IMG/VR virus record: IMGVR_UViG_3300032116_000013
Span: 1 to 64,000 of that record
Strand: one strand, 5' to 3'
DNA length: 64,000 nt
Source: a virus
Both the position numbers and the translations under genes were made by a program. Positions within the stretch are counted from its first letter, which is position 1, and every line of letters starts with the position of its first letter. Below, piece by piece: positions 14,238-20,472 of the stretch. The notes beneath the pieces were generated by a model. It was not told where the DNA came from. It did no database searches and saw nothing but the letters and a program-made list of their open reading frames with translations.

Positions 14238-14983
14238 TGAAATTTTCTGTGATAGTTCCAACAATGTGGATGGCTAATGACTATTTTCTTCAGATGTTGA
14301 AGTTTATGGTCGGTAACGATGCAGTCGGCGAAATAATCATTATTGATAACAATTCTAAAGATAGACCGACAGATGAGAATTTAACAAATGAAAAAGTTAA
14401 AATTCTAGATTTCGGTAAGAATTTATTTTTCAATAAAAGTTTGAATGTTGGAGTAGAAAATTCTAAGTTTGAATTAATTTGTTTGTTAAATGACGATGTT
14501 ATTTTTGATCCTGCAATTTTTAGTTCTTTGGCTGACGCATATAAATCTGAACAATTTCCCAGAGAGTCAGTGGGTATGATCTACCCACATCCAGCATTTT
14601 TTAATAGAATGGAAGAAAATATAGAACTAATTCAAAAACTTGAAATGGTTCCCTGCCACGAGACTATAGATGGATATGGCTGCTGTATGTTTGTGCATAA
14701 AAATAATTATAAGCCTATCCCTGAAGAACTAGTGCAGCATTTTGGTGATGTTTGGTTCCATAAAAATCAAGAAATGAACGGCAGAACAAATTTTTGGCTA
14801 TACAATTGGGTAGTTATGACTGTAATGCGCGTTACAACTGAGAAGGTTCACGAGGCGCATCAAAAAATTATCGAAGATTGGAAAATAGCACAAGAAGTTT
14901 TTGCAAAACATGGAATTCAAATAGAAGATCATTCTAGAGATTTTCCAGTATTTAAAGCAGGTCTTCTAACAAGATTTAATTAA
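14237..14983 (+). CDS. Glycosyltransferase family 2-like protein
   Basis: A 248-residue GT-A protein starting at TGATG with GGAGG upstream. FSVIVPTMW is the N-terminal strand, IIIIDNNSKD follows, and LNDDVIF carries the DDx metal motif. An ATG three bases earlier is equally in frame, but its spacing to the ribosome site is poorer. It forms a pair with the preceding GT and precedes the sugar nucleotidyltransferase. Confidence 0.82.
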   Translation: MKFSVIVPTMWMANDYFLQMLKFMVGNDAVGEIIIIDNNSKDRPTDENLTNEKVKILDFGKNLFFNKSLNVGVENSKFELICLLNDDVIFDPAIFSSLADAYKSEQFPRESVGMIYPHPAFFNRMEENIELIQKLEMVPCHETIDGYGCCMFVHKNNYKPIPEELVQHFGDVWFHKNQEMNGRTNFWLYNWVVMTVMRVTTEKVHEAHQKIIEDWKIAQEVFAKHGIQIEDHSRDFPVFKAGLLTRFN

Positions 14984-14987
14984 TATC

Positions 14988-15713
14988 ATGAATGTTATAA
15001 TTCCAATGGCTGGCAGGGGCGTTAGATTCCAAAAAGAATACTCAACACCAAAGCCGCTGATAGATGTTAATGGGACTCCGATGGTTGTAAGAGCAATTAA
15101 TTCTCTTGGCATACCTCAATGTAATTACTTTTTTTTGATTCGTAAAGACGAGTATCAGCATGAAATAGAAAAGGTATTAAAATCAACTAAACCTGGCTGC
15201 GTTATAATTGCAATAGATTATGTGACTGAGGGACCAGCCATTTCTGCTCTTTTGTTTGAAGATTACATCAACAATGATGAAGAACTTATTGTTGCTAACT
15301 GCGATCAAATAATGGAATGGAATTCTTTTCAATTTTTGCACAATGCTCGCTGCGAAATTTATGATGGGCTAGTTGTAACATATTACTCAGATACTGATAA
15401 AAATAGTTACGCTAAACTAGATAGTAATGGTTATGTTTGCGAGATTCGTGAAAAAGAAGTTATAAGTAATATCAGCCTTAATGGTATTCATTATTGGAGG
15501 AAGGGTAAATACTTCGTCGAAAGTGCAAGGGATATGATTGTCGCTCAAGATAGAGCACCTAACGGCGAATTCTATATCGCTCCTTCATACAATTATATGA
15601 TTAAGCGTGGCTTAAAAGTTGGGATTCATCATATACCAAACGAACAACATCATGCAGTTGGTGTTCCAGTTGACTTGGATAGATTTTTAAGATATGATAA
15701 AGCGAAACATTAA
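14988..15713 (+). CDS. Sugar nucleotidyltransferase (NTP transferase family)
   Basis: Activates a sugar phosphate with an NTP. The signature MAGRGVRFQKEYSTPKPLI near residues 7-25 is the nucleotide-binding GxGxRF...PKPL motif, and VANCDQI gives the metal Asp near residue 105. The 241-residue size fits short nucleotidyltransferases of surface-glycan clusters. The sugar is unknown; it may be the product of the neighbouring RuBisCO-like or ROK enzymes. Confidence 0.83.
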   Translation: MNVIIPMAGRGVRFQKEYSTPKPLIDVNGTPMVVRAINSLGIPQCNYFFLIRKDEYQHEIEKVLKSTKPGCVIIAIDYVTEGPAISALLFEDYINNDEELIVANCDQIMEWNSFQFLHNARCEIYDGLVVTYYSDTDKNSYAKLDSNGYVCEIREKEVISNISLNGIHYWRKGKYFVESARDMIVAQDRAPNGEFYIAPSYNYMIKRGLKVGIHHIPNEQHHAVGVPVDLDRFLRYDKAKH

Positions 15714-16017
15714 TGAATTTTGGCGTGGATGGTTCATTGGAAATTTTGAACCAAGCATATTAAAGACCTCAGAATTTGAGGTTGGTGTGTTGACTCATTT
15801 GAAAGGCGAAGTTTGGCCAAAACATTATCATGCAGTTGCAACTGAATATAATGTGCTGCTGTCAGGTAAGATGCGTATTTGTGGAGAAGTAATTGAATCT
15901 GGTGATGTTTTTGTGTTAGAGCCAAATGAAATTGCCAATCCAGAATTTTTAGAAGATTGTAAAGTATTGTGCGTTAAAACTCCTAGCGTGAAGGGTGATA
16001 AGTATGAAGTTTTTTAG
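15694..16017 (+). CDS. Cupin-domain protein
   Basis: A 107-residue single-domain cupin: KHYHAVATEYNVLLSG carries the metal-binding His pair and Glu of motif 1, and IESGDVFVLEPNEI is motif 2. It overlaps the nucleotidyltransferase by 20 bases and the RuBisCO-like gene by 14, so the three are likely made in ratio. It may act as a sugar-phosphate isomerase, epimerase or sensor. Confidence 0.8.
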   Translation: MIKRNINEFWRGWFIGNFEPSILKTSEFEVGVLTHLKGEVWPKHYHAVATEYNVLLSGKMRICGEVIESGDVFVLEPNEIANPEFLEDCKVLCVKTPSVKGDKYEVF

Positions 16018-17242
16018 AGAATTAACTCCAGCAGAACGAGATCGTTGTGTTGTAGTAACATACTACATTGAAACCTATAGCGAAATTGGCGATCTTAGAG
16101 ATGCCGCATGGAACCTTGCTATCGGACAGAGTGTGGGTAATCCCAAAGTCAGAAACCGTTGGGAAAGTGATGCGCTGTTTGAACTTGCTAGTTGTGTAAT
16201 CTATCATGATGAAAGTGAATTGGTTGGTAAACATTCTGGCGTAGTGCAGATTGGATTCCCCAAAGTAAATTCAGACTGGGAAGGCGACGGTATCAGCCAT
16301 CTCATGTGCCAGTTGATGGGCGGACAGATGGACATCGATGTATTCAAAGCCTGTCGCTTGAAGAAGATTGAATTCCCACCAGATGTAGAAGCCTACTTCC
16401 TTGGACCAAAGCGTGGTATCACAGGTATTAGAAAGTTTGTAAATCGTTATGACAAGCCTTTGTCAGGCGGCATTGTCAAACCCAAGACAGGTATTAGTCC
16501 TGCTACTTTGGCAGACATGGTTAAAGAACTACTGGATGGTGGTGTTGATTTTATCAAGGAAGATGAAATCCTTTCCAATCCCTCGTTCTGCCGTTTGGAA
16601 GATAGAGTTGAACTAATCAGCAATATCGTAAACAATTGCGGTCGTGGTGTAATCTACTGCTTCTGTATCAACGGTGATCATCACACTATTTTGGATCGCG
16701 CTAAGTTTGTAGCAGCCAACGGTGGTAATGGCATCCACATCAACTTCTGGAGTGGCTTGGGTGTATACAACTCAGTTCGCAAACTAGACTTGCCTTTGTT
16801 TGTACACTATCAAAAGAGTGGCGATAAGATTCTTACTGACAAGCGCAATCCTTTTGGTATTGATTGGGCTGTGCTCTGCGATCTCGCAGGACTATGTGGC
16901 GTGGATACAATCCATGCTGGAATGTGGGGTGGTTATCTCAGCGATGATATTGAGGAACTGCGAAATACGATGGAAGTGCTACACAAGCGCAACACTTTGC
17001 CAGCATTGAGTTGCGGTATGCATCCTGGAATTGTAAATCCAACTGCTGAGAAGTTTGGTACAGATTTTCTTGCTAACTGCGGTGGTGCCATTCACGGACA
17101 CCCAGGTGGTACACTAGCAGGTGCTCTTGCTATGCGTCAGGCTATTGACAAGACACCAGGACCAGAGTTTCGTGTTGCTATTGAAAAGTGGGGGTACAAG
17201 ACCGACGGTGGAAGTTTGCCTGAGTGGGTTTTAGAATTTTAA
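16004..17242 (+). CDS. RuBisCO-like protein (form IV large-subunit family)
   Basis: A 412-residue member of the RuBisCO large-subunit superfamily. By hand alignment to plant RbcL, the KPK motif (K159, K161 for K175, K177), the carbamate/metal triad (K185, D187, E188 for K201, D203, E204), H268 (H294), H304 (H327), S336 (S379) and G360-G361 are kept. R295 becomes Y269, K334 becomes Y311, and the E60, T65, W66 and N123 positions are changed, arguing against CO2 fixation and for a form IV enolase, decarboxylase or transcarboxylase. ATG 16004 is preferred to a GTG at 15995. Its GC is higher than that of its flanking genes. Confidence 0.9.
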   Translation: MKFFRELTPAERDRCVVVTYYIETYSEIGDLRDAAWNLAIGQSVGNPKVRNRWESDALFELASCVIYHDESELVGKHSGVVQIGFPKVNSDWEGDGISHLMCQLMGGQMDIDVFKACRLKKIEFPPDVEAYFLGPKRGITGIRKFVNRYDKPLSGGIVKPKTGISPATLADMVKELLDGGVDFIKEDEILSNPSFCRLEDRVELISNIVNNCGRGVIYCFCINGDHHTILDRAKFVAANGGNGIHINFWSGLGVYNSVRKLDLPLFVHYQKSGDKILTDKRNPFGIDWAVLCDLAGLCGVDTIHAGMWGGYLSDDIEELRNTMEVLHKRNTLPALSCGMHPGIVNPTAEKFGTDFLANCGGAIHGHPGGTLAGALAMRQAIDKTPGPEFRVAIEKWGYKTDGGSLPEWVLEF

Positions 17243-17260
17243 TTTTCATCGGAGAATGCC

Positions 17261-17920
17261 ATGAGCACATATTACGAAAACAATAAACATGTAAAATGGA
17301 AATATGATCTAATCAAAGATATTACCGTTAATAGTCAAGTGCACGTGGATCAGGATAGCGCAATATACTCAGGTCCTTTAATTGCTAAAGAAATTTCTGA
17401 CTGCAATTTAGATGCTTTCAGAAAACTATTTTCTTCTAGAGTTAAATCAACTGATGCTATTCTTGAAATAGGTGTTAACAGAATAGAAAAAGATGGCGGC
17501 AGCACTAAAGAAGGTGAAAGTTTTAGTTCAATTATGTTGGAATTGAAGCGCAAAAAGACAAAATACTTTGGTATTGATGTGATTGATAAAACATATTTGA
17601 ATGATATCAGCAACAACGTTCACATCATTCATAATGATTCTTCTAATTACAATACCAATGTTTCTGTTTTGAAAAGTCACGGAGTTGAAATTATAGATTT
17701 ACTGTTTATTGATGGTTGGCACAGTATTATGCAAGTTATTAGAGATTGGGAATATACTAATCTATTGTCAGATCATGGTGTAGTTGTTTTTCATGACACC
17801 AATTATCACCCAGGACCAAGAGAGTTTTGCGCAGCACTCAACAGAGAAATGTGGAACGTAGACTATCACTGCACAAACAATGATGATTGGGGTATTGCAT
17901 TCGTAACTAAAAAACTATGA
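17261..17920 (+). CDS. SAM-dependent methyltransferase-like protein
   Basis: A 219-residue Rossmann-type protein: AILEIGVNRIEKDGG is the SAM loop, YFGIDVID a second strand, and LLFIDGWHSIMQVIRDWEY with VVVFHDTNYHPGP matches the Methyltransf_24 / cephalosporin-hydroxylase-like group found in glycan clusters. It likely methylates a sugar hydroxyl. An aggag-like site precedes the ATG in the 18-base gap after the RuBisCO-like gene. Confidence 0.72.
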   Translation: MSTYYENNKHVKWKYDLIKDITVNSQVHVDQDSAIYSGPLIAKEISDCNLDAFRKLFSSRVKSTDAILEIGVNRIEKDGGSTKEGESFSSIMLELKRKKTKYFGIDVIDKTYLNDISNNVHIIHNDSSNYNTNVSVLKSHGVEIIDLLFIDGWHSIMQVIRDWEYTNLLSDHGVVVFHDTNYHPGPREFCAALNREMWNVDYHCTNNDDWGIAFVTKKL

Positions 17921-18372
17921 GAATAATATCACATCGAGGAAATGTTCAAGGACCAGATCCTGTTTCTGAAAACTCAATTTCTAGTATAGAATTGGCAGTC
18001 AGTCTTGGTTTTGATGTTGAAATAGATTTATGGTTTATAGATGGCAAATTTTTTCTAGGTCATGATGATCCTATCAATGAAGTCTCCGTAGATTTTTTGC
18101 AAAAACATAGCAAACAATTATGGATTCACTGTAAAAATGTTGATGCAGTAGTGGAACTACAAGAACTAAATACTTTGTATAACTACAATTACTTTTGGCA
18201 CGAATCAGATACGATTACTCTAACCAGTAATGGCTACATTTGGGCATATGTAGGCAAGCAGCCAATAAAAAATAGTATCGCAGTTATGCCTGAAAAATTC
18301 CCAGAGCAAGAAATTAAATCATGTTTTGGTATATGCACAGACTTTCCAATAAAATATAGAGAGGCAAATTAA
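17917..18372 (+). CDS. Short glycerophosphodiester phosphodiesterase-like protein
   Basis: The N-terminus has the GDPD signature: ISHRGN (catalytic His), SENSISSIELAV, EIDLWFIDGKFFLGHDDP (metal Glu, Asp and second His). At 151 residues it is about 60% of a usual GDPD; the C-terminal segments WIHCKN and YIWAYVG are present but the barrel is compressed. This compact type appears near surface-sugar genes and may cleave a phosphodiester in a glycan. It starts at an ATGA overlap. Confidence 0.72.
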   Translation: MRIISHRGNVQGPDPVSENSISSIELAVSLGFDVEIDLWFIDGKFFLGHDDPINEVSVDFLQKHSKQLWIHCKNVDAVVELQELNTLYNYNYFWHESDTITLTSNGYIWAYVGKQPIKNSIAVMPEKFPEQEIKSCFGICTDFPIKYREAN

Positions 18373-19055
18373 TGAACAGAAATCCTTGTATCATTTCAGT
18401 ATACATGCAAAATATTGATCAAAAGACTACTACTCTACAGAAAGCAGTAGTAGATAAATTCAATAAATCAAACATTACCTTTCATCAAGTTATAACTGGC
18501 GGGACTCATGGCGCCACTATGACTCTATTGATGCCTATGTTAGAGCAAATGGGTCATGATGCAGTATTATTTTTAGACGTTGACTGCGTTCCAGTTGATG
18601 ATTCTGCTATTGACTTTATGTTTGAAAACGTATATAACGGTAAACTGATCGGTGACGCGCAAAGAACCAATCATATTGACAATAATCAGCATGTTTTCTG
18701 TGGCGCTCATAATGTTGGATTCACTATGGATTTGTACTCAAGAATCGGTAAGCCATCATTTGAGCCAACTCCTAGAGGCGACGTTGCAGAAGAGTTGACT
18801 TATTTGGCTAGAGAGAATAATATAGACGTACATCTTCTAATGCCATTAAGTTACGATGCTCCTCCTTTAAGAATGGCATGGGAACCACAAAACCTACCAC
18901 CATATTGGTCTTTGGCTGATGGAATGCCTAATTTTGGTATTGGTACAACTTATGGAGAAGGTGATAAACCTTTGTTTTGGCATTGCTGGCAAATTTTCCA
19001 ACCTGGTCAGCAAGAACGTTTTTGGAATAAATGTGAGGAATTATTGAATGGCTAA
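18372..19055 (+). CDS. Glycosyltransferase-like protein with DVD motif
   Basis: A 227-residue protein with VLFLDVDCVPVDD at about residues 69-81, the DxD motif of GT-A enzymes, and a C-terminal PLFWHCWQIF segment. The N-terminus (PCIISVYMQNID) is an atypical GT-A start. Position in the cassette and the DVD support a glycosyltransferase; the acceptor is unknown. Confidence 0.68.
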   Translation: MNRNPCIISVYMQNIDQKTTTLQKAVVDKFNKSNITFHQVITGGTHGATMTLLMPMLEQMGHDAVLFLDVDCVPVDDSAIDFMFENVYNGKLIGDAQRTNHIDNNQHVFCGAHNVGFTMDLYSRIGKPSFEPTPRGDVAEELTYLARENNIDVHLLMPLSYDAPPLRMAWEPQNLPPYWSLADGMPNFGIGTTYGEGDKPLFWHCWQIFQPGQQERFWNKCEELLNG

Positions 19056-19254
19056 TAGATCAGATTTTTTTGGTGCAAAGTTGCCACGCGGATTCAAGCG
19101 CATGCTCGCTATGGAACAAGCGAATGGCTGGGTCAAAGACTCTCATGAGTATGGTAAGGTCAAAAAACTTTTTATTGATGCCCATGCCAGCCATGTGAGA
19201 CATAAACTCAAGCGCAACACTGAAAATAGAGATGCAAGCGAAGCAACTGAATAA
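19048..19254 (+). CDS. Small conserved phage protein, 68 aa
   Basis: Basic protein beginning MANRSDFFGAKLPRGFKRML, with KKLFIDAHASHVRHK near the end. I recognise the DFFGAKLPRGFKRM pattern as recurrent in T4-like phages, without a known function. It is unlike the glycan genes around it and overlaps the kinase gene by 23 bases. Confidence 0.65.
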   Translation: MANRSDFFGAKLPRGFKRMLAMEQANGWVKDSHEYGKVKKLFIDAHASHVRHKLKRNTENRDASEATE

Positions 19255-19990
19255 TGTTCTTGGAGTAGATGTTGGTGGTACATTCACTAAAATAGGATTA
19301 GTTGATACTTCAACTGGTGAATGTGAAACGATCTTTAAAATTAAAACGCCCAAAAACGAACATCCTGATGTTTTGTTTAAAAGCATAAAAGAACAAATAT
19401 CAGATCAATATGACGTAATAGGTTTCGGGATACCTTGCATAGTCAAAGAAGGTATCACGAAAACTGCACCTAATATTGGTAAAGAATGGTATGGATTAAA
19501 CATCAAGCAGTTAGCAACAGAATATTTTGGTGTTAACTGCGAAGTGTTAAATGATGCTGATGCTGCCGCGATGGCTGAAATAAAATTTGGTGCTATTAAA
19601 AATCTTCCAGGAGTTACGGTATTTTTAACTTTTGGAACTGGGATAGGAACTGCAATCTATCACAATAATTCACTATTGTTAAACACTGAATTCGGAAGAA
19701 TGGCATTACCTAACGGAATAGATAATGCCGAACTAATTGCATCAGCACTTTTGATAGAAAAGATGAATTTAACTTGGGAAGAATACGCTGAAAGAGTTAA
19801 TTTGTATCTAGAAGAAATCAATAAATGCTTTTGGCCAGATAATATTGTAATTGGTGGAGGAATAAGCGACGCTTGGGATCAATGGCATAAGTATTTAATT
19901 TCTCCGAGTAAAATTTATAAAGCAAAATATGGAAACAGTGCAGGAGTAATAGGTTCTGCAATATACGCTAGGAGTTGTTTAGATGAATAG
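19232..19990 (+). CDS. ROK-family kinase, polyphosphate-glucokinase-like
   Basis: A 252-residue sugar kinase. Phosphate loop LGVDVGGTFTKIGLVD is at residues 10-25, LNDADAAAMAE holds the catalytic Asp, FLTFGTGIGTAI is phosphate 2, TEFGR follows, and NIVIGGGISD is the adenosine motif. The NDADAA form and WEEYAERV segment match polyphosphate glucokinases more than NagK-type ROKs; the HxGH zinc motif is missing. It could phosphorylate glucose with polyphosphate or ATP, feeding the nucleotidyltransferase. ATG 19232 is within the preceding gene. Confidence 0.85.
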   Translation: MQAKQLNNVLGVDVGGTFTKIGLVDTSTGECETIFKIKTPKNEHPDVLFKSIKEQISDQYDVIGFGIPCIVKEGITKTAPNIGKEWYGLNIKQLATEYFGVNCEVLNDADAAAMAEIKFGAIKNLPGVTVFLTFGTGIGTAIYHNNSLLLNTEFGRMALPNGIDNAELIASALLIEKMNLTWEEYAERVNLYLEEINKCFWPDNIVIGGGISDAWDQWHKYLISPSKIYKAKYGNSAGVIGSAIYARSCLDE

Positions 19991-20246
19991 TCTATCTGAA
20001 TTAAAAGAATTCTTAGTTTCAAAAGAAATTCATATTAAAGAGTTCAATGGTTGGAGTTTAAAAGTTGGTAAGGATGTATGGACAATGACAAGTGGTGAAT
20101 ATTATAAGAATGGAATTGTCCAAAACATGAAAGATAAAAATCTATTTAAATCATACGAGAGGATGAAACAAAATGTCGAACATCAAAGCACTAAAACTAG
20201 GAAGTGGCGAGGAATTAGTTGTAGAAGTAGTAGAGCAGACAGATGA
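19983..20246 (+). CDS. Hypothetical protein, 87 aa, long overlap with next gene
   Basis: The N-terminal 64 residues (SELKEFLVSKEIHIKEF; GWSLKVGKDVWTM) look like a small folded domain. The last 24 residues, rich in Arg and Ser, are read out of frame through the start of the next gene for 74 bases. Function unknown. The tail may be an overprinted extension. Confidence 0.6.
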   Translation: MNSLSELKEFLVSKEIHIKEFNGWSLKVGKDVWTMTSGEYYKNGIVQNMKDKNLFKSYERMKQNVEHQSTKTRKWRGISCRSSRADR

Positions 20247-20469
20247 ATATCTAGTCGTTAAGAACGCAGTTGCATGCATGATGCAGCGCAGCGAGAAGGG
20301 TCCAGTTCTTGGATTTATTCCTTGGATGCAAGCAGCAGACGGTGACTTGTCGATCAAGAATTCTTGTGTTGTTATCGTTGCAGAAGTTGCCCAAGAAGTG
20401 AAAAACGGGTATAATCAAATCTTTGGAGCAGGACTTGTAGTTCCTCCACAGCAATTGATTACGGGGTAA
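20173..20469 (+). CDS. Sm-like fold conserved phage protein, 98 aa
   Basis: Beta-rich protein starting MSNIKALKLGSGEELVVEVVEQ, the typical opening of a small Sm/SH3-like family seen beside gene 43 in aquatic T4-like phages. FIPWMQAAD and VPPQQL complete the pattern. It ends three bases before the polymerase TTG start. It may bind RNA; this is inferred from the fold pattern. Confidence 0.72.
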   Translation: MSNIKALKLGSGEELVVEVVEQTDEYLVVKNAVACMMQRSEKGPVLGFIPWMQAADGDLSIKNSCVVIVAEVAQEVKNGYNQIFGAGLVVPPQQLITG

Positions 20470-20472
20470 TTC

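Noticed and set aside
16004-17242. True CO2-fixing RuBisCO large subunit
   Set aside because: Loop-6 Lys, Arg295 and several substrate-binding residues are replaced and the N-terminal domain is short; it fits form IV better.
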